From: Prostheceraeus crozeri
Lineage: Eukaryota; Platyhelminthes; Polycladida; Euryleptidae
DNA length: 64,000 nucleotides
Direction: 5' to 3'
Assembly: GCA_907163375.1 (NCBI GenBank)
Contig: CAJQUW010004425.1
Span: 96,653-160,652, forward strand
The first letter of the stretch is position 1, and each line of letters begins with the position of its first letter. The notes beneath the pieces were generated by a model that saw only the letters and a program-made list of their open reading frames with translations, searched no databases and was not told the origin of the DNA. The position numbers were made by a program, and so were the translations under genes. Positions 1 through 12,431 of the stretch are shown in pieces.

Positions 1-2276
1 GTATTTCATTAAACATAGCATTATTATAGAAAAAATTCAAGTAACTAACTGTTTGTATAAGTAACTGAATTATCACACGTTTTTGTTCTGAGGAATGGGT
101 GGCACAATTGAGGGAGTATCAGATGTGAGCAAGAGAAATAATATTGAATAATATTTAAGCAGCGTATGCGTATAGCTCCCTTCGATTTTATTTCCCTCCC
201 TTCGAGTTAGAAATGGATATAATCGATTATTTGTAGATTTATTGACAGACTATAATGTGCTATAATTATGCTCGGCATTTGCGCTTATTGTGCTTTGGAA
301 ATGTCATCGTTTATGGAAAATTGCAAAGATGTGCCACTTTGAGAACAAGCCCATCAGTCACGAGCTGTGCTGACTTCACTACGGAGTCTCGAATCAACCC
401 TCTCTAATGCCTGAAGATTCAATTTTGCAATCTTTGCAAAATAAATGCATTTTGAAAAAGCGAGGAATTTTTCAAATTCATAAATGTGACATTTTTCTGA
501 GTAAAGAAAAAAAATTACCGCGAAATTTACCGCGGTTAAAAGTGATTTTACTTTTCTGCTTTCAAAATGCTTGTTTAAACGCTGATCATGTTGAATGAAT
601 GTATTCATCTTGGGCAGGGATATAGAGTTTAAGAACACACGTGTTAGACGTTGTATATCATTATCCTGTTACTCGACCGAGCAAAGGAACCAGCATTTCA
701 GGACCTCGGTCGCAATTAATAAAATTGCTAGTAAAATGTTAGTCGCTCAGAAACTAATGTGTCGAGCCTATGCACTTTGTGGATTATGCACAGGCACAAT
801 TGATACCTACAATATAAATTTTAAACAATTATGAAAAACCATGAGACAGTTTAAATGATAAATACTCGGAATTGCAATCCCAGGAACTTTCTTTTATACC
901 GATTGCCTCTAGCAAACCCAGGATTCAGGGATTTACAAAACATAAAAGTTTGCAATACCTCAGGACCTTCACACTCCTTGGGTTTACAAAAGCCTATGAG
1001 AACTCGAGTTTGCAATATCGTATTAGGCCTGTGCATAATCATTCATTTCTTTATGAATGCATTACCGCATATCGGTAGGCATATCTCTACTATGGATTCG
1101 GGATTGCAAGTTTTGTACTGAATTCAAGGGAATGAAATATGATGTGCCACTTCAGCAAGGGTCCATAGCTTCATAATGCAAAGGTTGCGAAACACAGGAA
1201 AACCTATATGTAGACACAGTGACTTGAAGTCTTCTTCTTTATTCTAAGTTAACCGACCAACGTGGAACATTTTTAAATTGATGAACTTTAATTGATGCAA
1301 GACAGACGAGAGCGGGTGATTAATATTATTGATTAAACTTCGTCCTGTCTACGGTGCATGTCATCAAAAGTTAATCTGCTAAATATCGAATACATCGTGC
1401 GCTTTATGGAATTGGATCTCCTACTGTCGGATGTGTACACAGGTATTTCCTCAATTTCACATTCGGACGACAAATCTTCGCATTTTTTTACTTCTCTAAC
1501 TTTTTTGCATTGAGCCAGTCAGAGCAGTAACGTACAAGAAGTGAGTAAGATTCACACTGAGGACACCAATTTTTACATGGAAGGCATCGGTTACGTGTCG
1601 ACAGGCATACAATGTGTAGCTGCGCTTCGTTTGAAGATTGCATCAAATGGAGCGATTTGAATTTATGCTATTGAAGGACTAGAAGCAGAGACAAAATAGA
1701 AATAAGACCGAAAGAGATTGCAACGAACTGTAAAAATAGAAAGAGCAAATGTTTAAGCAAGTGAGAAAATCTTCGCGGACACAACAACCGTGAGAGCAAA
1801 AAGAAAAACAAGCGGCTCTTCTGGACGTGAGCAGGCCAAAAGCCCCAAAAACTGCTCTCCAACTTCTGATCGGGACATGGGTGTGATACTGAAAAATTCT
1901 TTCCCCAAAATTTTGATCAAAGTGTTATGCTAAAGACATTCATTCTTTATCATACATGCATTCACATACGCACGTACATTCATTCATTTATTCATCTACA
2001 AAAGCCTATGCAAAAGTGTTGAGTTATCATATTTCATTTCTGATTTATATAATTAAAAACAGACTGTCACTTGATGACTAGGATTCTTGCAAAATTTAAT
2101 GCCTTTAAAAAGTTTCATATTTACTTGTGGTCGAGCAACATCATGCAACTAAAAACGAAGTCTGTCCCCAAATTTTTGTGAAAGTCCCTAGAGAAAAGAA
2201 GAAAAGTATGGATTGCTTACCCAATTTTTTATTACAAGAAGTCGATCACCATATCAAATTCGAAGACAATTGATGT
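1..2276. other. AT-rich intergenic DNA, no gene seen
   Basis: Only short open frames under 100 codons occur here on either strand. None shows a recognisable domain, a repeated motif or a plausible exon with splice sites, and the stop density is what AT-rich non-coding DNA gives. I see no RNA gene, tandem array or terminal inverted repeat. Confidence 0.6.
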
Positions 2277-3065
2277 CATGGAGTAAGTATATTAATAACT
2301 CAGTATTGATTAAATCCCCAATGTGTATGCATTTTCGATTTTATTAAATGAGCTCGACTTTTGACCCAGAACCACGTGTATACGATAAGCAAATGTTTAC
2401 AGTTTTGGAGAAATTCATGGAATTGACTGATTATGATAGCAATAGAGGAGTATTCTACAAAGTCTCCGTATCATGATAACCTTGAAGAGCAATGTTTATT
2501 AAATTAGCTTCGATGGAAGTCCCCTACTTTAATGCGCAGTTAATTAATTAATTAATAATCTCTTTAATTAATAGGAGTTATTTTCTAAAGCGTGATCATG
2601 TCACAATGACACAAACTATCTTCTAACTGAAGGAGCAAATAATCATGATCAAAGACAGTGATCATAGTTGACTCTAAAAGATGTAAATGGGTCCATAAAA
2701 CTGTAATAATTAGTTTCAGATAAGAAATGAAGCTTTATTTTGTGAATTGAAAAATTTTACATGTACAACGACAGTGCACTCCGGATAAGGGCGACAGTTT
2801 GGGAATGAGATTTCTCTCCCACTTATCCGGAGTTCCCGTTTAAACAGAGTAACAAGATTCGAGCTCATTTCTGCCTGAATGATTACTATGTGAGCTAACT
2901 TTTCGTTTTTATATTGATAGTAGCGAAAAATTGATCAAATATTTTTAGACTGCAGGAACGTAATTTCTACAGAAAACTGAATCTTTTGATATAAAAATTT
3001 TCACTGTATGCCTACGCTGACATTTTTTTGAGTCGACACTCTACCTACTGTATATATACTCTATG
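2277..3065. repeat. Diverged MITE, same family as 33136-33969
   Basis: The left end CATGGAGTAAGTATATTA and right end TATATATACTCTATG are imperfect inverted repeats and match the ends of the element at 33136-33969. Interior blocks are shared in the same order, for example TTAAATCCCCAATGTG near the left end, AAAGATGTAAATGGGTCCA in the middle and CACTCTACCTA near the right end. No convincing target duplication remains (ATTGATGT against TTCACTTC), so this is the older copy. There is no transposase frame; it is non-autonomous. Confidence 0.7.
2778..2833. repeat. 12-bp-arm inverted repeat inside the MITE
   Basis: ACTCCGGATAAG at 2778-2789 is perfectly complementary to CTTATCCGGAGT at 2822-2833. 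The arms are GC-richer than their surroundings and have no counterpart in the sister copy at 33.1-34.0 kb. This could be a small secondary insertion or the remains of pogo-type ends. Confidence 0.5.
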
Positions 3066-3945
3066 TTCACTTCTTTTATTGATCATTCATTGATAGTTAA
3101 ATAATGTAATCAAGTGGCAACTCTGAACCAAACGCTAACATAATCATCTAAGTGGCTTCAAACGTGTAGGAAATAGTTTCTCATCAATTTCTCTAATCGC
3201 AAGTCGATGATAACTGATTGATTCTACTCTCATGAAGTTGAAGACAACTGCATGGCACCATAGGAAGAGTACCTGTAGGCCTATCTATGGCCGCAATGCG
3301 CACATGCACACAGCTCCATCCAAGGGGAGGGGAATTTCTCCTAGGGGCCTATCCATCATTTTCCATAAATCGCGAGATGTGATTAACTGGTCAAAGGCAC
3401 TCACTGTCTGATCGCGCCACCATTTTTAAATAGGAGCTCAAGAGCACCATGCACAGACCAGTGTTTCGGTCAATGCAAATGATAGCATCATTGAAAACGG
3501 CGGTGCCACACTGTTTTAAAATATAAATATGCGATCTCTGATAGAGGTTGATCACAAGAGCTTGGCAGGCTGTAACGATGCTAGCTGTGCTTTATCATCC
3601 GCATAGTCAGTTAATAAGTCCGACTTTCAAGTCTCGCTTAAAACTTTTGGCAAAAATATAGAAGTTGGATGCATAGTTTGTGCTTACAAATAGCTTCTGG
3701 GAATCGCAAGTCCCATAAATTAGTAGCAGTTAATAACAATAAGCAAAAAATAGTAATTTGTCATAAACTTATGGTTGTATCAACTCAAATAAAGAAATCA
3801 AACAATTTTGATCAGAATGAATAACTACTTGAGTAGCATGATGCATATATTTCCATTGTCAATTATTCTTTCGATTGAGTTGCCTGAAAATAATCATTGC
3901 AGTTCGTCTAACCTGTGCAAACCCACATGCTTGAAACGTTCTTAT
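3066..3945. other. Intergenic DNA, no gene seen
   Basis: No coding frame with recognisable content. Nothing seen beyond ordinary AT-rich sequence up to the target duplication of the next element. Confidence 0.5.
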
Positions 3946-3953
3946 GTTCAACC

Positions 3954-5477
3954 TAGGGCCCTGCAAGTACTCGAAAATGTCGAGTTTGACCGCTCGAGTA
4001 CTCGACTCGACTCGACATTTTGTTATACCGTTCGAGTACTCGAACGATTCGACGAATACTTGAACGATGATTGGTGAGTATTCGAATTGTGTTGGCGAAC
4101 ATGCGTAAAAATATATCTTGTTTTCATAGCCTTCTTATTTCGATTACAATGAATTTCTTCAATAACTTAATACTTAAGCGCTTTTTATTCAGCATTATGT
4201 TTTGGTCAGAGCCTGGTCACGTCAATATTGTTGAAGTTGCAATGAAATGTTCTCTAAATTCAGTCACATTTAACGACGGCCAATCACATCAAAAGGAGAC
4301 GATTAATTACTGCTATCTCAATCTCTCTCCGTGCGTGCACCGTGTCACGCGGAAATCGATTGAGTGAATTTCTCTCATTTGATCTCCACGGTGATGAATT
4401 TCAGAGCCACTTAGGCAGGCCAGACCAATGCAGAATTTTCTCCACGGCTAGCCTGAGTTCTCGAATTGCCAGGCGATGCCGCTCGACTTCTGTGAATCCC
4501 ACTGTTATGTAATTAATTTCTGTACCTTCTTAGTTTTCACTGGACCACATGACCAATTCGCCACTGGCAGTCGCCTACATACATCTTCGACTTCATATAT
4601 GTGCTAGTCAATAGCGTTGCTGTGACTTGAATTCAACTCTCATTGAAAATCATAATAGGTCACATCATAATGCTATAATGCTGTCATAGCACTGTACTAT
4701 AGCAAAAATCTCAAAGTCAAACGAATTGTCTTTCGACTTTTTAAGGGATAAGTTTGGTGACGTAGTGAATGTGATCCGTCTTATACAATATATAAAGCTA
4801 ATTGAAAAACGACAAAATGTTTTGCAGATTTCATGAGGGAAAGGTCATAATTCGTCCATTCCTCTTTTCCGCTGATTTTGATGTGCCACCTTTCTTACAT
4901 GCTTTCTTTGGCGGACATCCATCAGTAGTACCCCTTCATACTAAAAAATCAGCACGCTGTTGACTAAATTGATTCATCAGTCATCTCATATGTTACTATT
5001 CGAATCAATGGATCCTTAACTCAGGGTCCAACCCTCAAACATGGGGAAGAGACAATAAACGAGGAGCAAGTAAGAGTAAGGTGACGTAGACGTTAGCCCA
5101 TGCGCTCTACTAGTAATCCCTGCCAGGTATTCAGAATAGTGGCACACTTGCTTAGCAATTATTGTTTAATATGCCTACAAGACAAAATATATACAATGGT
5201 GAAGCAAAAGGTTTTAAAAAATTAATAGCGAAAACAAATGATTGCATGCATGAAATGTTTTAAATTTGTATAATGTATGTCGAATGTCCATAATTACATA
5301 TACTTGACAATGGATAACCCACTCACTGGATCAACGATGTGTGTCGCCATATATCTTATTCTCTTTATTGCTTTTATTAGCCTAAGTAGGCATAAGCACA
5401 TTTTTGCCTCTTATTATCTATAAAAATTTTGCCCGACTCGACTCGAGGTTGACAAAAGCCCGACTCGCAGGGCCCTA
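3954..5477. mobile_element. Non-autonomous hAT element with perfect 8-bp TSD
   Basis: The element starts TAGGGCCCTGCAAGTACTCG and ends CGACTCGCAGGGCCCTA, giving terminal inverted repeats headed TAGGGCCCTGC. It is flanked on both sides by the identical octamer GTTCAACC (3946-3953 and 5478-5485). An 8-bp duplication with short TIRs beginning T/CAGGG is the hAT signature. Just inside both ends are iterated CGAGTACTCGA / GACTCGACTCGA motifs, as subterminal transposase-binding repeats in hAT elements often are. No hAT transposase frame is present in 1.5 kb, so it would need a partner. The exact TSD argues for a fairly recent insertion. Confidence 0.85.
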
Positions 5478-5485
5478 GTTCAACC

Positions 5486-6508
5486 TCCGGTGTTTGGTAT
5501 ATTACAGGCTTGGAAATAACGGCAGTAAATGGGAAGAAATACAAATAAAAAGCACAGGTTCTGTGCTGCTTCGAAGTACAGCACAAGCATACACAGGATT
5601 TGATAATCGAGCAATGAAATCAGGGCATTATTATCGGATATCGCTGTTGTAAAATTGCTAAATGGATCAACCGCGTCCAGGCACGCGGGAACCAGGGGAG
5701 GGAGCAAGGGAGGGCTAAGCCCAGGGTTGCCGTGGGGATTGAAATTTGAGTCTCCACCCCACACCATACCCCCACTGAATAAGAAACCTAATTTATATGC
5801 TACTTTTCTTCATATCATGGAATAACTGATATCCGATATTTCAATTTCAGTGGAACTTAAAATATGATACGATCCGGATACTTGCCTTTGATGGTTTGAT
5901 TATAACGTAATGATTTTCTCTGTAATTTCCTTTCTGATACCTCATCAACTCATGTATTACTTTCATAACACAGCCGAATTCAGACGAATACATTTGTATT
6001 AAAATGGCTTTTCAATGGATGCCAGGCCGTCAAAAAGCGTGTACCAATTAATTTTAATTGCTTGTACTTAGCCAATAGTAGAGGTTCCCGCCAAATGTTT
6101 TCATACATGGTCAGATTGTTACCCTGGATATAACTTTCTTCATAAACAACAATTGCAGCATTGTCATTCTTAGCAATCACATGGAACATGCACATCACTC
6201 ACTGGTGGAGTTTCAAACTGAAAATGTAGGCTATATAATTTTTTCTTAAGAAGCTTCCCGCAGGCAAGTCGAGATGCCGTCTGCTTTGCTACTTGTCCAC
6301 AAACAAGTCAAAAGAAATTTCGATCTACGGTCATCGAACACTGTGAAATGAAACTACGTGTATGTTTTGACTCTTCGTCTATTATTTCTATATGTATGTT
6401 CTCCATCAACGAATCAGACTTAGTTTTAGGAATCTTTGTGAAGAATTTTAACTTTTTAAACTAACTTAAGGCTGATTGTATCAGAGGTAATAACACCCGT
6501 AGTCAGAT
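5486..6508. other. Intergenic DNA with a dispersed-repeat scrap
   Basis: No gene seen. The segment around 5690-5765 holds, on the minus strand, a block reading CCCCACGGCAACCC followed by GGGCTTAGCCCTCCC. A related block (CCCACGGCAACCG, then GGCTAAGCCCCCT) recurs on the plus strand near 9140-9175, so both are copies of an unidentified dispersed repeat. Confidence 0.45.
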
Positions 6509-6653
6509 TTCAAAATAAAAACCACAATGATTAGGAAGGAAAAAGCTTATCCCGAGCTTTCACTCGTCATTCCCATGATTATGCTCGCTGTATGACGAAT
6601 GAAAGCTCGGGATAAACTTTTTCTTTCCTAATCATTGTGGTTTTTATTTTGAA
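6509..6653. repeat. Near-perfect hairpin, 62-bp arms
   Basis: Positions 6509-6570 and 6592-6653 are inverted copies with very few mismatches, separated by a spacer of about 21 bases. The outer ends read TTCAAAATAAAAACCAC and GTGGTTTTTATTTTGAA. Long near-perfect arms with a tiny loop are typical of foldback MITEs or of a structured RNA. I see no flanking target duplication that would settle which. Confidence 0.75.
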
Positions 6654-8022
6654 TTCTAACTTAAAGTACCTATTTTCTCACAGCTCTCCTTTTGTTGCAA
6701 GTGTGAGTGTAAGTTTTGTATTACATCTTAACAGGGCGATCTATCATTGAGCACCGATGAGCACCGGGCATGGTGGTGTGATGCGAAAGTAAGCATGGTG
6801 AATTATTGTTGGCAAGGCAGGCGTAGAATATACGAGTCACACATATAAATAGGAACAACAGAAAAAGATGAAATCAAGAAAGTTATTGAAGTTTTCGGAC
6901 GACCTGTCAGGAGTGTAACATGATGTCATTGGTGTGATGAAATTTTCCGTTACACCATTACTGACCAATGTCCTTGCCACTGACTACTACACCACTGACG
7001 ACATTTGAAAATCGGTTTTAGCTTAGCACATACCGGTATAGGTGGAAATGAAATTCAGTCAGAACGACGGCTGCTTTTGTTAGTCTGGATGGATGCTAAG
7101 TTTTCATAATTTTGGCTTTATTGAAAATTGAAGCTATTCTCTGGTGATGTCGACTGTTGCATCACTGATCAGCAATACGTGTGCGCTATGGAGTAAGCAT
7201 TTTGAGATGCGTATTGCGAGATAGCTCCAAGATGAATTTGAGATTATATAAATGGATGACTATAGTTTTACACTCCCCGAATTCAAGCAAAATCGTATTT
7301 GTCGTCACACGTTGCATCACCGACAGGTCGGTTACTTAAATACTATACATTGAAAAGAGTTCAGAACTTCGTGCTGGCATTAATTCTTGTTATAACAGAC
7401 ATGTTCTTTTTTGATAATCTTCCGCATATAGTCGAAATAATGAACATTGAAAAGTGGCTTCAGGACACAAAATTTCAAGCTTTCTGTGGACTGACCCATT
7501 TATTATCTACTTTATGCATAAAGTTTAACAGAGATGTTTTATTAGGACTTCTTTTATGTCGTGATAAGTTTCAAATGATCAATCACATTTATCACGCAAG
7601 CATAAATATATCACATAATCATTATGAATCAGTGTGACTTAATTTGCATGTAAGAGATTTACCGGCATATAAACCCCGGATTTGCCGACGATTATACCGG
7701 CATAAAAAGGAGTACGCCGTACGAATCAGCCTACATTCTGTTCGACCCTAAAAGCAGCTTATAGCGTTCTTCCCCTTCAGACGTCCCAGACACACCGAAG
7801 CTATTATTGGTCATTCAAAATCATTATCAATGTGTTGCGGATGTGAAATCAGCACAGAGATGCCAAGCTGTCTGATAATTCAAAGTCAGACTTTACTGAG
7901 TGATAAAATGTCAGTTCTGACTGCTTTTAGTGAATGTCAAAAATCATGACAATCCCCATAGAATCCCTATAGAAGCGCTATAGGAGCTGTGGAGATGGCC
8001 TCAACACCCATACCCACCCATA
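6654..8022. other. Intergenic DNA, no gene seen
   Basis: An open frame at 7299-7637 (112 codons, plus strand) is the longest. It has no recognisable domain and no supporting context, so I do not call it. The last 100 bases, with repeated CCCATACCC blocks, belong to the dispersed repeat into which the next element is inserted. Confidence 0.5.
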
Positions 8023-8030
8023 CCCATGGG

Positions 8031-9115
8031 CAGTGGCGTCTTCTCCGTACCTGCGAGGCCTTCGGCGCATCCTCAAAAATTATTTACCAACATTTATAAA
8101 AATGAAAAGTGTCATCATTCATTTAAATTCGATAGCTTCTCGTGATAGCTTCCGTCTCAAAATCAGACGCTCAACCTCAAGAGTGAACAGTTTTGCAGCA
8201 CGTGCTTGAATCACAGCTGTTTTCTTCGAACAATTAGACACACAAACTAGTCGTGTGTTCAGACGGAGCACTGATGTTCAGACAGCGAAAGAGAGTTGTG
8301 TGCGTGTGAGGCAGTAAGCGCACGCGTCCACGTAAATATTGGCTTTCCCGATAGACATGATGCTTTGCCTTCTCCAATTTTTGCAATGCAATTCTACACA
8401 ATACTTGATCGAGGCGCGGTGCCTAAATATAGTAAGGGAAGCGCAACCCAATTGTTCCTAGCTTCGCTTAATGTGAGAGAAGCCAATACGTCAACAGTGG
8501 CAGATGGATGACGTTCAGACAGGACTGCGATCAGATGATGAGCGTTCTCCAATGAATGCAGAGTAATGCATCTGACTCGAACAACCAGATTCGGTAGAAT
8601 TCCATAATTTGTTTTTACGCGATTGATGTGACACTATGTTTAGCACTGCAGATGAGATCATAACCACGCCTTTCGTCCCAAGGGAATATACTGAAAAGAT
8701 AACAGTCGTCAAGCAAGGTAGGCCAACACCTGATATGAAATTGAAAGTACTCACACAGAAAGAAATAAGAAATACACAAGACATTTGAATGCATCAAAAT
8801 TTCAAACATGTGAGTGGCTGACCGGCCGTCAAAAACGCAAGAAACTGTTCGCCTTGCCTCCTTTTTTTCTCGAGAAAATGTGGTCTGGACAGAGAGGGGA
8901 TATAGTGATCTCAGCTCCTTGAGTAAAGCGGTTAAGTGACATGATCAATCACTTCTCATGTGCACTTTCACTTGACCTTAAAAAATGTTCGGAAAATTGT
9001 TATTAAAAATTCAGCTTTTATGAAAATTAATGTTGTGACATAAAAGTGCTTTGTTTAGAAATAGTATCCCAATGCCGAGTGAAGGCCTATGGTGAGGGAG
9101 CACGCGACGCCACTG
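8031..9115. mobile_element. Non-autonomous hAT element with perfect 8-bp TSD
   Basis: The left end CAGTGGCGTCTTC and right end GCGACGCCACTG are inverted. Both flanks carry the identical octamer CCCATGGG (8023-8030, 9116-9123). The CAGTGGCG head is shared with the hAT copies at 13529 and 40058, so they belong to related families. The 1.1 kb interior has no transposase; a 71-codon frame at 8296-8511 is not recognisable. The element interrupts a CCCATACCC-rich dispersed repeat whose two halves can be read on either side. Confidence 0.85.
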
Positions 9116-9123
9116 CCCATGGG

Positions 9124-10057
9124 TATACCCACAGAATCCCCATACCCACGGCAACCGTGGCTAAGCCCCCTTAAATTTCACATACTTTCGGCAGCTCCGA
9201 GACATTCAGTCAGTCTGCAGTCTAATTTATCGATAAGATATATTTAGCAATACAAAACAAATATTTCCTTATCATTTCAGAATAACTTAATTCTTATAAC
9301 CATCCACGCGTACTTTCTCCGGTCACGTGACTCATGACTGTGCCTGAATGAAATATAGAGCTACTATAGCGAGTTCAGTGATGCAGAGCCCACAGACTTA
9401 GATTGCTCGTTCTTCTAGGTTCGTTGAAGATGCGATGAACGGGAATTTTCACTGGGGCTGTGAAGACTTATTGAATGAGCGGAGAATCTCAATGTATATG
9501 TTGAAAAGTGAAAACAGCCTTTCATCGCTTGTGGTTATCTTATCTCATGGATATCTTCAGATTATTTAAATCGCCACGAATTCCATCAATTTTCAAGAAA
9601 TGCCATCCACATTACAAGCTCTTTTCCCTAATCAGAATGTTATTGATTCCAACAGTATGACAACCGGACCAAAAGATCCTAAGAGCATCTCCGCGACAAA
9701 TTCTACAGATGGGTCAGCCATAGAAATTCGACTTGTACCTTGAAACGGCACTCAGGGCTCTTTCATAATCTGGTGAATGGCAAAATAAGACAAAGATTCT
9801 AGCAATCGATGATGATTGCAGCAGTCCTGGAAGACTTGTTCGTCAATGCATAACAAGGAGAGGCTGCGGAAAAATTCGAAAGCACTTCCGCAAATTTTGG
9901 AAATTTGAATTTTACATATAACTTACCACCACAATAACTTCAGCCCTTCTCGAGCAATCTAATTTCATTCAAATGCTGTACGTGTGCATAAAGGATTGTC
10001 TGAGTCTAATGAACATGTTTACAAATGGCTCGGCAAATGCCTATAAAAGTGTGATGC
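9124..10057. other. Intergenic DNA, no gene seen
   Basis: The first 60 bases continue the dispersed repeat split by the hAT element at 8031-9115. The rest shows no coding potential or repeat structure that I can recognise. Confidence 0.5.
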
Positions 10058-10061
10058 TTAA

Positions 10062-11218
10062 CCCTTTCCTGCCCGAAGACGTGTACTACACGTCTTTTGA
10101 CACTGGCGCAAAAACGATTGTTTTTTTTGGAGAAAGACGGATGACGGAAACGTGTACTACACTTCCTCAATGTTATTATCCATTGAACGATAGCTTGCTC
10201 AAGTGAACTGTGTTAACTGACGGCAACTTGCTGGTCCGTCTAATTGACTTTATCGAGTAATTTCTGATCATTCGCACATAACTTTCTTGTCTGTGTCATC
10301 TGGACAAATTTTCAAAATACTTCTAGGAATTTACGATCCATGAAGATACTTGTTTCTAGGAATAATAAGGACACTATTATGAATGGAAGTTGGAAACGTA
10401 CTTGCTTCTGACAAGTCTCATATCTATTAAAACCTTTTAGAATTTTTGTGTAGTGTGTTTACGATTAGCAATGTTGCATGATGATAACTTAATTTATAAT
10501 TGTGGGGCAGTTAAAAAAGGATTTTAAGAAAGATCAGAAATGTTGACTTGAAATTGTAAAATAATTTATGAATGAAATTGACTCAGCCTAATAATAATCG
10601 ACGTAAATTGTCTATCATCATTCTTCACGAATTAAGATAACTGTGAGCGTCATAGACTCTCAATGCCACTTTCATCAGACATCCGTAAATTAATAGGATG
10701 TTCTGCATTTGGTATATTGTCTTCAGTTTTAAAGTGGTCGCTTATATGCAGGCATATTCTTTCTTAAATTGAAGGTTAGAGCACTACATAAAAACATGGG
10801 CCTATTACCTTTTATAAAAGTAATACTGACGACTAAAAAGAATTGAAATTAAAATTTGTGTGCATCTTCCACAGTGCACAACCAATGCGCTATTATTGTA
10901 AGCGTTCTCGGAACGGAACAAACTTAGATACAAAACCAGTTCCATAATCAAAAATATAGAAAACTTTATATCATCAGATTTGTCTGAACTTACTGAATTC
11001 AAAAATCGGCAAGGTAACCCACGAACGGCTAAAGGAAAATGTCAATGACAAACGAACGTGCTATGCACGTCCTCGGCTGATACAACAATGAAATTATCGA
11101 CGTGTACTGCACGTTCCCGTCATATTGGACGAATGAATCATCGCAAAAGACGGCAGTACACGTATCCGTGTAGTACACGTTTCCGTCATTTCCCAGAAAT
11201 CCTGCCGGCGTCAAGGGG
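10062..11218. mobile_element. piggyBac-type non-autonomous element (TTAA)
   Basis: The element is bounded by TTAA on both sides (10058-10061 and 11219-11222), with ends CCCTTTCCTGCC and GGCGTCAAGGGG. That is the piggyBac pattern of a TTAA target and ends beginning CCC(T/C)T. Near each end is a cluster of ACGTGTACTACACGT-type palindromes (around 10079, 10148, 11100, 11155 and 11172), separated by GACGGAAA/TTTCCGTC. These look like subterminal binding repeats. There is no transposase frame inside, and the open frames that cross its ends are spurious. Confidence 0.75.
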
Positions 11219-11222
11219 TTAA

Positions 11223-11551
11223 AGGTCAACCTCGACATTCCCAAAACCTCATCATTGGTCGTTTGGCCTTCCAGAAATTGAAGGAAATCATTCAAAAAAA
11301 ATTCCGCTCGTAAAGGTATGGCAATTTTGATTGCAAAATACTTGCATGTTCAAAGTGTTGTCATATCGTCTGTTAATTTAAGTCCAATTTTGTTCTATAT
11401 ATAAGTTAACTGCATGTAGGCATAGGCCTATATATTTTCAATGGAACATTTAGAGGATTTTAATTAGATTTGAACTGATCTGCAATGGTTTTTTGTGGGA
11501 CGAACTGCACTGCTAGTGAAAAGCATTATAAATCTGCTACAACCACAAAAT
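11223..11551. other. Intergenic DNA between two elements
   Basis: No gene, repeat or RNA feature recognised in these roughly 330 bases. Confidence 0.5.
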
Positions 11552-12137
11552 AGTCTATAAATTTCAAAAATTTTGGTTGACTCCAAATTTCACGTGGCCG
11601 AAAATTTAGGTAGTGACAAATTTTCGAAAAATTAAATTTTCAAAAATTTCACGTGTTCGAAAATTTAAGCAGTCGAAAAATATCACGTGGTCGAAACTTT
11701 AAGTTGTCTCAAAATTTCACGTAGTCTAAAAATATCACGTGGTCGAAAATTTCACGTAGTCTTTTCACATAGACCAAAAAATATCAAAATATTTATTAAA
11801 AAATGGAATCCTCAAGTGGAAGAAACCTCAAAAATGGAAGAAACTTCGACGGGGACGACGACGACGAGAATATATCCTTCGTTATCACAATTAAAAACAA
11901 GTGAAATGGACATTGAAAAAATGAATAAAGAAAAGCACAAAGATAGAGTTAGGTATATGAAAGATAAAGAATCTCAATTATTATTAAGATTAGAACATTA
12001 TAAAAAATTAAGAAAGAGATGGACTCTATTTAAGAATTTGACACAAGGCATTGGAGCATTTTTAACAATTTCGTTAGGCGCTCTCACTATTGTCATTTCA
12101 TCTGGCGTTCTTACAATTCCTGTTGTTGCTATCAGAT
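11552..12137. repeat. Polinton 1 left terminal inverted repeat
   Basis: This region is the inverted counterpart of about 29300-29887. The outer 220 bases are built from iterations of CACGTGGTCGAAAATTT-like and ACGTAGTCTAAAAATTT-like blocks, each with a CACGTG or ACGTAG core. The inner part contains the start of the TIR-borne gene found complete at the right end. Similarity to the right TIR stops near 12137, where a 92-bp tandem repeat begins. Confidence 0.8.
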
Positions 12138-12144
12138 GATCACT

Positions 12145-12420
12145 CAATTGTGTGGAACAGTTGCTTCTCGTATTCATGAAAGACAGCATTTCAGAACAAA
12201 GAGCTGTGACCCTGAGATGAGCATTTGGAAGACGCCCAATTGTAGGAAACAGTCGCTTGCCACGTTCATGAGACAATGCATTTTAGAACAAAGAGCTGTG
12301 ACCCGGAGATGAGCATTTGGGAGACGCTCAATTATAGGGAACAGCTGCTTGTTATATTCATGAAACAATGCATTTCAGAACAAAGAGCAGCTATCCGCAC
12401 TTGAGCGCTTGGGAGACGTG
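12145..12420. repeat. Three tandem copies of a 92-bp unit
   Basis: The units are 12145-12236, 12237-12328 and 12329-12420, each exactly 92 bases long. All share CAATT(G/A)T at the start, CATTT(C/T)AGAACAAAGAG in the middle and TTGGGAGACG near the end. Identity between units is high but not complete, and the third is the most changed. The array starts right where the left TIR of Polinton 1 loses similarity to the right TIR. Confidence 0.85.
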
Positions 12421-12431
12421 AAATATATATA

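Noticed and set aside
4071-4367. 98-codon frame inside the hAT element as a transposase piece
   Set aside because: No hAT motif (no dimerisation domain, no zinc finger); treated as chance.
10805-11295. Minus-strand frames across the right end of the piggyBac-type element
   Set aside because: They run through palindromes and the TTAA boundary and have no homology I can recognise.
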